Assembly: GCA_035578155.1 (NCBI GenBank)
Contig: JAPWDM010000009.1
Coordinates: 5,306,001-5,370,000, forward strand
Origin: Brachynemurus nebulosus
Lineage: Eukaryota; Arthropoda; Insecta; Neuroptera; Myrmeleontidae
Length of the DNA: 64,000 bases
Direction: 5' to 3'
Position numbers and translations under genes: made by a program. The notes beneath the pieces are model-generated. The model saw nothing but the letters and a program-made list of their open reading frames with translations, searched no databases and was not told the origin of the DNA. Position 1 is the first letter of the stretch. Each line of letters begins with the position of its first letter. Below, in pieces: positions 1-12,561 of this stretch.

Positions 1-800
1 TTCCTTAAACTGTTAAAAATTTCATTCTTTTCGCAATATGACGCACCGTTTACGAGATATTTATGATCAAAGTTTTCGATAACGAAAAGATGTATTATTT
101 AAAAACAAACATAATAGAACACTTTACGTATATGATGCAACTGAAATTATTAAAGAGCAAAAAGGAGCAACATTACAAATTGAAAATTTTGGTCTCTATG
201 TCTTTCCGTTTTCGAGATATTAGAAAAATTAAATTTTTACCCCAATTTTTGAAGACCGATTTTCCACCGAATTCAAGGACTTACGTAACAAAACCGTTAA
301 AAAATTTCATTTGAAAGGAACGGTTTGGAGACATGCTTGAATCGGTTCATTGTTATCGTCAAACTAGAGAGTAGTAGAACTTGCTTAGGCACTATATTAT
401 TTCGACCGGAAGACCAAGCTTTAGCTCCCACTGAACGCGGATTATTTTCGATATTGATAATTTTCGATAACAAAATTACATTTAAATAGTCGTAATATAT
501 TTAAAATAACTACATTTCAAATACCTACAAAATTCCATTCTTTTCGAGTTATGACGCACCGTTTACGAAATATTTATGATCAAAATTTTCGATAACGAAA
601 AGATGTATTATTTAAAAACAAACATAATAGAACACTTTACGTATATGATCCAACTGAAATTAAAGAGCAAAATACAGCAACAAAACCAATTCAAAATATT
701 GCTCTGTCTCTTACCGTTTTCGAAATAATTGAAAATTTAAATTTAGACCAGTTTTCCGCCGACAAAACAAATGCGTGTCGCTTTTTTTTTACCATTCTAT
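1..800. repeat. Truncated tandem repeat, two ~513-bp units
   Basis: A segment of over 100 bases at about 20-135 recurs nearly unchanged at about 533-650, a period near 513 bases. Each unit carries the motif GACGCACCGTTTACGA and then ATCAAA followed by TTTTCGATAACGAAAAG. The part at 185-290 resembles the outer arm of the palindrome at 56018-57504, and the ATAATTTTCGATAAC portion matches the tandem units at 46574-47250, so one old repeat family probably underlies all three places. The window edge cuts the left end, and the 83-codon frame from 63 is only a chance frame in this repeat. Confidence 0.75.
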
Positions 801-2012
801 GGTTCACAATGGTATTAACGCCCAATACCAGTCATTATATCTTCAAGTTGAAATAAGGTAAAATACATACATAAATACAAGAAAATACGATTTGTAAATT
901 TACCACAAATTTACGACCGCCCCCTCCACTCTTGCCACCCCTTGCACTCCCTCCCCCCCCACACTCACTCTTTTCAACATATCTATGTACACATGTCTTT
1001 ACAGTCGTATCGTTTATAATATTAACGTTTGTGACTAACGGGCTGACTGACTGACTTGTGACTGTAATTGTCTCATTCTGTTTGGTTGTTGTGTTCTATA
1101 CATATCTATATGTGACACGGTGTGGTTGTCTTTAACGTCACCGTCACCGTCACCGCTTCACTAATTGAAACAAATGGCCATCTTAATTATTACATATGCG
1201 ATTACGTGTGTGTAATACTTTTGAATAATCTATCAAATATAATAGTTTTGGTGTTTGGATTTGTATTTTGGGTATTTGGCCGGTATTGCCGACTCGCATA
1301 AATTTTGTAAATGACATACAATTTGTTTAGATTATAATTTATCTTTTGGTCCGGTTTCTCGAAAAATTGAAATAAAGACAGAAAGGAAAATAGTGAAAGT
1401 ATAATGGTCGATTTTTGCCCAATCAGTCGCGTATTATTTTTTGAAACCTACTGAGAGGGAGGGGTTGGAATCAGCAGCTGGTAAGGGAGAAAGACCATGA
1501 TGATCGAAAGTTGCAAAACAAAGTTTTAAGGGGTAGCCGAAAACAAAGTTGTAATTAATCATTTTGTAGGAAAAAGTGAAAATTTTAAACTCAGATTATC
1601 CAAACTTCACCGAACAGTTTGGACTCATATCACTTTTGTAGCTATTAATTTCTTTAAAAAAATTGTCCTTGATGACGTTACCACGTATACCAAAATTTTC
1701 AAAAAGTTCAAATACTATAAATTTGATGTTAGAAACATGAAATTTTAAAGCCGCTTATAGGTTTTTGACTTTTTTTTTCATTTTTTACCAAATCAGAATT
1801 ACAACGATAATCGAAAAATCATTTGCAGAAATTAAATCATATTTCTTTAAATAATTTGAATATTTTAACCTAAGAACCTGATGTTGCTACATAAAATCTA
1901 AGTAATCACAAGATACATTCTAGATAAAATTTAGTATTTTTCAAGGAAAAAGTGTTTAACTATGCCTAATAGTTACATATAGTAAAATTTGTTAATTTTT
2001 CTGAAAAAAGAT
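801..2012. other. Gene-free AT-rich stretch with a C-rich patch
   Basis: No gene is supported. A C-rich patch lies at about 917-961, ending in a run of eight C. A short CACCGT triplication lies near 1138-1156. The rest is AT-rich filler without a recognisable repeat partner in the window. Confidence 0.6.
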
Positions 2013-2723
2013 TTAAGGGGAAATTCGCTAAAAAAAACAAAAAAATAAATCAACTTTTTTTTCGTTATAATTATGTTCTTTAAGGTGTTAGAAATATTCT
2101 ACTAAAATCTTATTTTGAAACATCAAAAAGTTATAGGCACTTTAATGTACGCACTTTACTATAACTAAATTTAAATAAAAAACTTGAAATGCTTTTTTCT
2201 CGTAGTACGTTTTTCGACATGGTTCCTCATGTAACTCAAAAAGTATCTGGGATATCAACATAAATGCAAGTGCATATTATTCCTCGATACCGTCATTTTG
2301 GCAGGAACTAGCATCTTTTGGTTTCATAATATATTTTAAAAATGGCGGCTGTTTATAGTCGAGAAAAAGTGGTGATTTTTTAAAATTTATTTTCAAAATG
2401 TATTTTCGCACTGGTTTTTTTTTTTTTTTGTGTATGTGAATATTCAGTTGAGAAAATTCTTGATTTTTTTTTTTTGATTTTGGTTCACTGGGGATTCCAG
2501 AACGCGAGGAACCATCAAGGTGGAAAAACCTCGCATTGTTGACTTCAAAGCCATTGATACCCAGATCATTTATGAATTTTTTTTTTTTTGAGATTTTTTT
2601 GTAATCTCAACACATGTAGACACAATTCTGTATATTTCGTTTTTTAATAAAATATTGATTTGTACAGAAAAAAAATAATATAAAAGGTCGATCTTTGATG
2701 TTTTCTTGGCGAATCTCCCTTAA
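2013..2723. mobile_element. Family A TTAA element, copy 1 (uninterrupted)
   Basis: The element runs from GGGGAAATTCGC at 2017 to GCGAATCTCCC ending at 2719, so its ends are inverted repeats, and TTAA lies directly outside both (2013-2016 and 2720-2723). The interior has conserved blocks shared with copies 2 and 3, including ATGGCGGCTGTTTATAGTCG near 2342. It is about 0.7 kb with no credible protein, so it is a non-autonomous (MITE-like) element. TTAA target duplication is characteristic of the piggyBac superfamily, but the GGGGA ends are not the classic CCC ends, so that assignment is inference. This copy gives the unoccupied version of the site that is interrupted in copy 2. Confidence 0.85.
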
Positions 2724-2937
2724 GTAATTTTTACTAATTCGAGACTCCAGACACTCTGATTTCATCGGTCGCATTTTTGGAGGTCGTGCAATCGGATACG
2801 AATAGATGAATCTCATAATTTTTTTTATTAAATTATGTCCAAATATATAGGACATTCCATCTAAAAAAATTAATTTTGTTTAAATAAACCATTTTTTTTA
2901 TAAGCACGTCTTGTAAGCACCTTTATATAATAAAAAG

Positions 2938-3530
2938 CAGTGAATCTCGACTTGTGGTATGCGTACCCCTAGGGGGTATGCGATGAATTATGAGGAAATA
3001 ATCGACTAATACAGCATGGTGTGCGTTACCGGTCAAAAATATAAAATTTTACTCGAAATAAGCAAGTTCAGTTTTAATAAAAATACCACTATTTTACATG
3101 TTACTCGGTAGATAAGCACCGGCCACTCTTTCACTTCCTCCGTTATTATTTTCGAAATTTTTCCACTTTTTCAATAATATTTCAACATATTTCTACACTG
3201 TCCCCAAGGCTATAAGGTCTATTTTATTTTCTAATTACATGGCAAAATGTCATCATAATATAATATTAAATTAAATTACCGAAAAAGACATTTTAAAATT
3301 CACATTTAGATATCTGTCAGAAATAAATGTCCTTGTACTGTTGTGAGATCCTTCGCTTTACATCACTTGAATAAAAATTAAAAGTTTTCACTCACACATA
3401 TAGGGTAATTTAAAATATTTTTGTTGGTAATACAATGAATGAAATAATAAATAAACAGATGATGTTGAAGTATTCCTTGATGTGCGTCCCCCGTAGCTTC
3501 TAGAGAAAAAAGGGTTAACGCCGTTAAAAT
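2938..3530. mobile_element. Probable hAT-type element remnant
   Basis: The left end reads CAGTGAATCTCGACTTGTGG and continues into a short palindrome, TACCCCTAGGGGGTA (about 2966-2980). This layout resembles the ends of Buster/Charlie-like hAT elements, which begin CAGTGGTTCTC and continue with GGGGGTACGCG-type sequence. A decayed counterpart in the opposite orientation lies near 3480-3530 (GTGCGTCCCCCGTAG, then GGGTTAACGCCGTTA). I could not find a clear 8-bp target duplication, so the right boundary is uncertain. Confidence 0.35.
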
Positions 3531-5496
3531 GACGGTAACCGCTTTTATTCGTTCATCTGAAGTAGGTATTTCGAGAAAAACAACAGTACAAATAGAGAAA
3601 TTTGTCTTTTTTTTCGGGAAATATTTTATTATAACTTGTGTTATTTTTGAGCCCTCAAGTGTTCGAGTGACAAAAGACGGGAAAATTTTACAAAATTGTT
3701 AGGGTCATTTTAATATGTTTGCGTAGGAAATGTGTTTCTTTGTGTAAAAATTGTACAGGATCAGTCAAATTCAAAAAGGTAGCCAAAAGAATATTCTAAT
3801 ATTTACCACTAGCTATTATGTTATTACAAAATTTATAATAAAGCATGAATATATTATGTACGTACAAATACCTACGGCTACACAGTCATGATATGCGTAC
3901 CGTTAATTGTTACAATTCATTATTGAATTTACAAAAAAACTTAAAAGAATACTTTAAAAATGTGTACCTTACCCGATATTTTTCCAAATATTTTAACTAA
4001 CTATTTTGTGGAAAACTCTTATTGGAAAACTATATTTTTTTTGAAGAAAATGAAAACGTGTCAAAAGAATTTGATAAAAATTTAATATGTTATTTAATAC
4101 AAAGTTACAAACCATATTCAATAAGAAATAAAAATTATTCACTAGGCCGTTTTTGAAATATAATTTATAAACATCATTTTACAATATTTTTACAACGCTT
4201 TTTCAACAATGCTTTTATATTGCTACAACATAAGCGCGTGGAAATTAAAAAAAAAACAAGTGGTATCCAAAAATTTAATAACTGAAGAATATTAATACAT
4301 TATTTAATTTTTGATAAGGGAAAATTTTTTCGCTGAGATATACTTTTGTACCTGACTATCCAAGAGCGACTACATTAGTTTTGAAAGCCGAAAATTAAGT
4401 ACTCCAATTTTTTTTAGTTTAATATATTATCGTGTGGGGTGTCATTTGAAAGGTCTTGTTTTGGAGAATACCAAAAAAACTACAAAAAGTCGAATAGTGT
4501 TCGCCGAATATTACTAACGGCCGAATAGGTTATTCGTTCAAAGCCTAATTTCCAATGATTTAATAAAACAAAATTTTAAAATATGAACTTATATATGTAA
4601 ATATATTGCACCTACATATATTGTAGATTGTATTGTGTGCCTTAAGGGATTATTTTCGAAAGGGATTGATGAATATAACATTTGGTATGTTTGATGGTGT
4701 GTTCCTTACCCCCACCCCTCGACAATCCCTTTAGTGAAAATCTACATATATCATGTAAGTACACAGCGCCAATATTATCTATGCATACACAATAATCATA
4801 ATAAATAAATCAAAATAATAATTCACTATTCAAAATTTCCTCTCCCAGTCACTCGGTGGTGTCACATACTTTCGAAATATATTACCTAATATGACAGTGG
4901 CGGGCTAGGATGAAAAGACAACGTTAGGCAGAAATCAAATAATAGTTTCATAAAAAAACTAGTTTAGTCTCAAGTAAAATTGTGGGTTAAATTATCTTTA
5001 AACAAGGTCCTCCAAAATTTTATACAAAATTAATTCCTTATTGTGCTTTGCTCCGCTCGTCAAACGACTGTAAAGTAGCCATATTCATGTTACAATAGCA
5101 TATCTGATACCCAAACATATTAAGACCCTCAAAGCTCTTCATCAGGCCTTAAGCAATAATATAAAAATGTAACACAAATCTTTTAAACTTAAAAATTGAT
5201 TAAAAATTAAAATTACTTACAGTTTTTGGAGAAAAACAACTTTTTAGTAAAATGTCAAATAAAATAAAATAAATTACAAGATTCATTCAACTACTTATTT
5301 AGTTTGTGTTTTTCTATTTTCAGAATCCCAGAACCCAGGAGTCCATTTTAATCTAACGTTAATTGTTTACAAGATATCGGTAGGATTTTGGTGAAATTAA
5401 ATTTAAGACCCTAGAATCTAAATAATCAGATCATCATTATATTGAAACCTCTTTACTTTTTTCTCAGGATCGAATTGTACTAGCTCCTCCCAGTTG
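3531..5496. other. Gene-free AT-rich stretch
   Basis: I see no gene and no repeat with a partner elsewhere in the window. A C-rich string (CCCCCACCCCTCGAC) lies near 4710. Frames here are short and interrupted. Confidence 0.6.
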
Positions 5497-5665
5497 TTTG
5501 TAGGTATAGAGGCACTTGGCTAAGACGCGTAATTGCCTATACGAAGGAGCAAGTAATAGCACTACACAAAATGGCATTGAAATTGATGGTTTGATATATC
5601 GGCTAATAGTTTCTCCTTCGTATAGGCAATTACGGATCATTGCCAAGTTCCACCATACCTACTGA
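5497..5665. repeat. Hairpin with a perfect 21-bp stem core
   Basis: The 21 bases at 5529-5549 (GTAATTGCCTATACGAAGGA plus G) are the exact reverse complement of 5613-5633. Pairing continues outward more weakly, with ACTTGGC and GTAGGTAT-like blocks on both sides, giving arms of roughly 55 bases around a loop of about 63. It may be a small foldback MITE or a structured transcript. No second copy was seen in the window. The 60-codon minus frame across it is an artefact of the hairpin. Confidence 0.7.
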
Positions 5666-6587
5666 CGATGATTGGAACCGTGTAGCGATGTTACACCCAT
5701 TGTTTATTCTGTAAGAATATTTTGTCAAACCGGAAGCGTATCGGGAGGATATATTTAATCATTCTTACAAACGCCACTGTTTCAAATATCATTTGATTGT
5801 CAAAATTCTCTAACTGTTAAATATTAACAATATCCCAATCCTGTGCGTATCTGTGTATATCTTTCTCCATAATATATTATATTGTAAATATTATTACTTT
5901 GAAAACATTCACTACAGTAGATAGAATGCCGTATAGCATGGAGCATATAAAAGAATATTTGAATGAGATATATTGGCGTAAGAAATGGTAGATTCAGTCA
6001 TAGTCAGTCCGTCAGTCAGAGACCACCAGTCATAAACAGCATGACGCTAAAATCAAACAACCCCCTTATTTGAATATCAACTTCTTTTGTATATATTTTA
6101 CATATCATCATCCAAATAAGGGTTATATTATTATGCTGTTACTATACATATACATATACTAGAAGAGTATTTTCACAAAACAATGCCTAACAACCTAAAA
6201 CCAAACCGTTCCACTCGCCCCTCCGACCGAATTTATCACCCGCTAAATATCACCCTCCGGGCCGTTTTGAACACACCATCCATTGATGAACTAAAAATCC
6301 ATTACTGGTTATGGCAATAAGCAACGAAGTCGGTGCGGTAATTCTCGCTCCATAAATGTTTTTTGGTCGTTATCATATCGGCATAGCATCAATTTTTTAT
6401 TACTTTTATTTTATAGATGATTATTGTTGATTGTAAATTGTTATTAATATTAGATGTGGTTTGGATGGAATATGAAAGGATGGTAAAAAGGATCATCAAA
6501 GATATGCAGTAATATGTTTGGGAATTTATTATTATTGGTTTTGTTTGAATATTCAAACAGAATAAAAAGGCGGTAAAAATAAAAAAA
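5666..6587. other. Gene-free stretch with a weak promoter-like motif
   Basis: TATAAAAG at 5946-5953 is followed about 50 bases later by TCAGTC, an arthropod initiator-like hexamer, at 5994-5999. The usual TATA-to-start distance is nearer 30, so this is only a weak promoter suggestion. CCTTATTTG near 6065 and CAAATAAGG near 6115 form a small inverted repeat. No coding sequence is supported. Confidence 0.3.
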
Positions 6588-6826
6588 ATTAACATTCTTT
6601 TGCATGTCTTATTACTTGGCAAGTTCCTTAATTCTTTTCCAAAAACTGCAGAGCAGAGTTGCAAGCTCGAGTCCAACCATCATGTCTGAATTTAGAAGCC
6701 AGAAACAATGTTAATATTCTTTTAGAAGCATTATTACTTGGAAAGTTCCTTAATTCTTTTCCGAAAACTGCAGAACAAAGAGTTGCAAGTTCAAGTCCAA
6801 CCATCATGTCTAGAAGCCCGAATTAA
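6588..6826. repeat. Tandem duplication of ~120 bp
   Basis: Two adjacent units share AAGTTCCTTAATTCTTTTCC, AAACTGCAGA and CCAACCATCATGTCT. They lie at about 6588-6708 and 6709-6826, differ by scattered substitutions and have no credible coding frame. They look like a local head-to-tail duplication. Confidence 0.75.
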
Positions 6827-8714
6827 TGATAGCCATATTACATTGTCAAAGAAACCAAAACGAAAAAAATTTTTAAAGTTATAGCCGAGGCAAAACGATA
6901 CAGTTCTGAAACGATTCGGCGTAAAAAATTTTGAAATTTTGACCAGAGATAGGAGTGTGGTGGGCCCCGTTAAAGATATGGAGTATAAAAAGTTGAATTT
7001 TAATTCTAAAGACTAATTTTAGGGGACAAATTGGCAAAAAAAAAATGGAAAAGTTTTCTAAGGGTATTGTTAAGGGTATCAAAGAAAATTATTAAAACAC
7101 ATTTTCGGGGAAAACGTTTAAAAATTACATGCTCGCGCACTCTTATTCCCCAAAAGGATCGCTCAGAAAAGTCCGAAATGTTGAGAACGAAGGTTGAAAA
7201 ATTTTAAGCCAAATTAATTGTGATAAACTGTTTAATTGTTTACTTTCTCAAAGTTGCTAAACGATTGGTCTTGGGAATAAAAATACTTCAACAAATTCAT
7301 GTTTAGAAATAAAAAAAAAGTTTTAAAAACCTACTATACCTAAAATCAAAATTTCTGGAATTCCATATTCTAAATTTTATCATAATTTAAAATAAGCAAA
7401 TTTTTATTCGACATGTCTTACCGTGTATTTCGTACCTAGTGTAATGCTGGAATTTTTATTTGAAAATTTTTAGAGTTTTTTCGTCGTGGGTTGTTAAAAC
7501 TTTTTTATTCGAATTTTCTTAGTTTTTGAAAAATTTAAATTTTTTTCTTTAAAGACAGCTGAAGCAGTTTATATCGAACCTAACTAAGAACCATACCTGA
7601 ATTTCTCTGATAATCGGTCCAAAAAACACAAAAAGAAGTTTACTTGAAAATAACGATTCGAAATTTTGCATTTAGAACAACTGAAAAGCTCTTCATCCTC
7701 AAAGATGTTGTTAAGACTTGCTTGAAAATTAACAAGTAACCTTTCTCTTCAAATACCAATTGGAATTCGAACCAGAAACCCACCGCATCATTCCACATTT
7801 ACATGAAAACTAATTTAAATCCACCCGCACCATAAATTATGATCTTCCAAGCCCTATACCACCCCCCCCTCTACACATATAATCATTCATTTTTCTCCGA
7901 ATATAATAAACTCATCAAATATTAAAACTTGAATATTCAACCTAATATGTGAACCATTGTTTTTGCATACCTACCCCAAACCCATCAGCAACCCAACCCA
8001 AACCGAACCGATCCCAAACGAGCGATACTCGACGTCCCAATAAATGAATAACATTTATCTATCTAAGGCGTTATATAGATGGCATTACCATCACCATATA
8101 AATGTGTAGGTTGACTGATCCTTAATATAATATACCTATACCGGATAGACCCCAAGGGGTTGTAGGGACGCCTACAGTGAGGGGGGGAGGGTTAGGAATT
8201 ATATGCCCTGATTTATTGATATTCATCAAAGCCTCTATTGTTTGAATTGTTTGAATTGAAAATGGGTGAAGAACGTTCGTCTGTCGTTGAAGAAGTAGTG
8301 AAGGTATATTTGCATTAATTTTATGTTATCTTATTACAGCGAGAATGGATAGGATAGAGATAAAATAGAAATTGGTACGACTATAGTACCACCTCTCGCC
8401 CAAACTACTGAAATATTTACCGGCAAGTTTCAGTTTTCAAGACAAAACAAAATTACACAAGGTACTATAGTAGAACATCAAATATCAGCTGTACAAGAGT
8501 ATTGATAATTCTCGGCGTCAAAATAGAATATGATTCTATCAAACAAGGTTCGTTTATAAGTTATTGTTTTATTTTCTATCTCGTTTTATAAAATTGATTA
8601 TCGTTCATTTGTTTTGGCGTTTCATTGTTGTTTTTTTTCTTGATACTGAACAGAACACAATCGCGTCATAGTATTAATTAAATCTTTAAGTTAGGTACGT
8701 ATCTGTTACTAGGA
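6827..8714. other. Gene-free stretch
   Basis: The sequence is AT-rich with a C-rich patch near 7858-7872 and a G-rich patch near 8178-8192. ATAAATGTGTAGG-type strings are common. I see no gene and no repeat partner. Confidence 0.55.
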
Positions 8715-8849
8715 AATAGTATATTGTGCAATAAGTGCTGGATATTGTCGATTGCCCACGAAAGCGAAGTTGAGCGCACGAACGTAGTGAGTGCGCTCAT
8801 TCGCTTGGGTGGGGCAATCGACAATCCTGCACGAGTTGCACATACTATT
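8715..8849. mobile_element. Hairpin MITE 1 with GC-rich tip
   Basis: The sequence folds back on itself. AATAGTAT at 8715 pairs with ATACTATT ending at 8849. ATTGTCGATTGCCCAC pairs with a copy of GTGGGGCAATCGACAAT. The tip holds TTGAGCGCAC opposite GTGCGCTCA. Its outer end TATATTGTGCAATAAGTG matches, apart from one base, the reverse complement of the outer end of the hairpin at 9549-9679, so both belong to one family although their interiors differ. The 64-codon plus frame starting inside it is not a gene. Confidence 0.75.
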
Positions 8850-9548
8850 TTTTATTACGAATTTCACATACTTTTTTCTATTATTATCACTATTTTTGAC
8901 ATTTTTATTACTTTTTAAAATAATATTTTTGAGTGTTCGTCTTTTTTTCTGAATTAATTATCGTTTAAATTACTTTGTTGGTGGTTTCTATAGAAATAAT
9001 TATGAAATATTTATTAAATGAAAAATTAAGAGGCAGCTTTGCGTGTTTTGATTAAATTTTGCGTGTTTTATTGTCAATTGGCGTATGGAAAGTTACTTTC
9101 CACACGCAAAAAACTATGCGGGAAAAGCAGCAAGAGAAATGTGTGCGCCAAGTTAGTACTTCTCCCGCATCAGTAATAAAAGAAACTTTTTTCTGCTCCT
9201 ACTATTAAAAGTAACATTTTGTGCACGGCTAACTATATATGTAAAAATTAACAATTGCCCACACTGTGCGGAAATAGCAGTGGGAAATTATTTCGTACGG
9301 CTTGATATAATAAAAGAGTTGGCTATGTCTGATTTAATATATAATGTCATAATTATGTAATTCCAGAAATATACATATGTAGGTTGATTATTTATTATTG
9401 TTTCCATAGTTTCAAAGTACGCTTTGGCAAAAATTTGAACATCTTACCACTGACATTATAAATTTAAAAAATTTTTACTACTTATATAAAAATAATTTTA
9501 ATTATTTATATGTTAAATTTTACGAAAAAAAAAGTGCTCGTAGAAAAA

Positions 9549-9679
9549 GTATAGTGTAAAATACGTGGGAAAAGCTTATTTCTCACTCATATGAATTGTT
9601 GCACTCGCCCTGCGGGCTCGCGCAACAAACTTATATTCGTGAGAAATAAGCCTCTTTTCCCACTTATTGTACAATATAC
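9549..9679. mobile_element. Hairpin MITE 2 with GC-rich tip
   Basis: Left arm blocks GTGGGAAAA, CTTATTTCTCAC and GTTGC pair in order with GCAAC, GTGAGAAATAAG and TTTTCCCAC on the right, around the tip CTCGCCCTGCGGGCTCG. It is 131 bases long against 135 for hairpin 1 and shares the end motif TATATTGTRCAATAAGTG. The region between the two hairpins (9050-9300) holds further GTGCGG/GCGGGAAAAGCAG fragments that may be decayed relatives. Confidence 0.75.
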
Positions 9680-11300
9680 AAATTTTTTTTTGTAAGTAGG
9701 AAAATAAATTGTTGATTTTTTTTTAAGATTTCAGTTATTTTCGATCAAAATTCAAAGAGATCATCAGTCAACTTCATTTTCATAAAGCTAGATTTGAGAA
9801 ACTGGAAGCAAATTAGAGGTTTTTAAAGTGGTTCTTTTCATTCAAAGCATGTAGGATCATCATACTACTTTCAGTTAAACATGTAAGATCACTAGAAAAA
9901 AAACTTCAATCGGAATCAAAATATTTTTAAAGGAAACCCGAATCATATTCGGTATCAATTACGTATTTTTGGACAAGTTTATCGAATATTATCTTTTACC
10001 TATACCTACCTCTATTTGAATATTCAAAAAATGTAATACTTTGAAAAGAAAAATAAGGGACGCAAGTGGAGAACCGGGTAAAAGAAACAGGAAAAAAGTA
10101 ATATGTATTGATGACGATATTTTGATATTGTTGTATATTATAAATAACATGTTTTATTTTATTAAAAACAACCAACAATGATAAATGACATTTCATAGAG
10201 AATTTAATGTATTTTAGAAATGTCACAAGCTATAATATTGCAATATTTGTTCCGTTGCCTATGAGATTGGGCACAAAATTTATACTACTTGTGTCATCAC
10301 AGCACTAAACAACCCATATTATATAAGCACAAAAAGTTTTAACAACGAATCTTTTTTAATAGGTAGTGAGGCGATCTGAAACGTAATGTATATTGCCTCT
10401 ATTTAGGAGTCAATTCAGCTAGTCATTTTTGTTGACATAAATTAGATTAAATGTTGATTTTTTTTCAAACAGGGCAGTTTATTTTTAAAATACATCAACC
10501 CAGAGCAATTTTGAGCATTCAAGAAACATATTTAAAACTGTTATTTTATATCTGTAAAACTTAAAATCATTGTAATTCTTCCTTTCTGGATCTCTTTTAG
10601 TTATTGAAAAATTGTCACGTAAAATTTTTTTTCTATCAACGATTTTTTAAAGACTCAAGAGGAAATTTTTTCGAAATTTTTTTGAAATTTCGTAAAAATG
10701 TTGATAAAAATCACAATCTTTTTGGCACCACTAACATCAAATATAACTTACATTTGTATTTCGAAAATATAGGCAAAATGTTATAAAAATATATGTTTAT
10801 AAAACATATCTAGAAATATGAAAGGCTATACCTGTATATATGTTTAACCCCAAATTTGAGTTGCTTCGACGCAAAGACAAAAGATCAAACTATACGTATA
10901 AATATATATTTGGATCTTTGTTTATCACACACCATTGCAATATTCACTCTTGCACACAGCATTATTGAATATGCAGATGTAATGTATTCGTCGTCTACCT
11001 TGATATACGAATATTTAATATTACTTTTCTCGTATGAATATAGAAAGTCTGTCATAGAATATTAGTAATAACTGTCAGTTCGGATATGGAAAATTATCTT
11101 AGATATTATAAACAGGCGGGGGAAAGACCGGTTTTTCCATATATTTTTCACAACATTTTAAAACAATAACTCACGTTGTCATATTTTATTCCGGCGAAAA
11201 TTCCGCTTTAAAAAAATTTATTACGACAAAATTTTCGTCGTGGAAAATTTTGATCGACACGTGCAAATTAATTTCAGCTTTGACAAGAGTCTAGGTTGAA
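9680..11300. other. Gene-free AT-rich stretch
   Basis: No gene or partnered repeat was recognised. Frames of 60-76 codons here have AT-driven composition, no recognisable domain and no consistent splice or start context. Confidence 0.55.
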
Positions 11301-11302
11301 AA

Positions 11303-11720
11303 ATACCTCCGTCACAGCATCTGCATAACATGGTAAATTTTCAAAGATTGGACACTGACGGATCTCATACAACAACCTGTATCCATCTAAAATAATTTAG
11401 CTCTCTAACAGTGAAAAAATTTTCAAAATCGGTTAAGTAGTTAATTTTTATCGCTTTTGGGATCCCAGGACTCTAGCGGATCTCATATAGTATAGCATAT
11501 ATGCATTTAAAAGAAGTTAACTTTTAAAAGGTAACAAATTTTCAAAGTCGGGGACCCCTGGGCACTGGCAGACCTCATATAACATTTAACTTATATCCAT
11601 ATAAGATATAGTTTAGCTCTCTAACAGTGAACAAATTTACAAATTGGTGATGACGCATTCTTGAAAAGTTAGTTTATTTTTATTTTGAAAAATGAAACAG
11701 ATATAAATATTGTTATTGTA
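11303..11720. repeat. Family Z tandem array (three units of ~110 bp)
   Basis: Near 11305 the sequence resembles the left end of family X (ACAGCATCTGCATAACATGG). It then holds about three degenerate units, each with a block like CATTTAAAATAGTTTAGCTCTCTAACAG, then a TTTTCAAAATCGGTT-like block, then CCAGGACTCTGGCGGATCTCATAT. The same array occurs at 28870-29290. AAATCGGTTGAGTAGTTAAT-type strings resemble the tails of some insect transposons, but no protein remains to name the family. Confidence 0.65.
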
Positions 11721-11764
11721 ATGATAAAAACGATGAAGAATTTATATTGTAAAGAAATTCAACA

Positions 11765-12496
11765 AATTCCTTAATTTTTCTCAGAAGCGCTAGTTCATTT
11801 AGAACAATGTTTTAAAAGCTTGTTTTATGGAATTTTTTATGCGCTTTTCGATGGTGGTCTGGCCAGACTTTACAAAGAACCACTAAAAATGGTTAAAAAT
11901 GGCCAAAATTTTGGCTTCTAAAGATCGAACGTATCTGGCTAACAAACTCATCCAAGCATTTGGGACTTTTGACCTTCTCAACAAATTTCGTATAGATTGC
12001 ATACTTCGTTAGAGAGTTATCGCGAGTTATAGAGACATACATATACCATGCGAGTTTTTTGAGAGTTGCCATTTCTATTACAACCAAATTTTTATGATAG
12101 AAATGGTACTGGAATAGGTCGCTTTCTTGAATGTAATGGAAATGTAACCAAGAAAAACACTATCGGTTGAAGTAGCCTCAAATACATATGCATATTTTTA
12201 CCGCCTAACTGATAAATTAAAGAAAAATTAAAAAATTAAACTTGGGTAAAAAAATTTTTTTGCTCATTTATGTTGTTAATTAATGCATTAGATCAGTTTT
12301 ATCGAAAAATAAATATATAGTCCCATTTAAAAATCTATAAGTTTGTATCATAGCTCGAAAACCATAAGAACTATAAAACTCCTGACTATAGCAATCGGTT
12401 GCCCCCGTCGATATCTACAACTCTTATTTGAACAATTTTTCGATTAAATCAACGGTTTGGCTGTAATAAAAATGGCAACTCTCGAAAAACTCATAC

Positions 12497-12561
<65 letters not shown>

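Noticed and set aside
5946..5999. TATA box plus TCAGTC initiator
   Set aside because: The spacing of about 50 bases is wrong for a TATA promoter and no transcript or coding exon follows.
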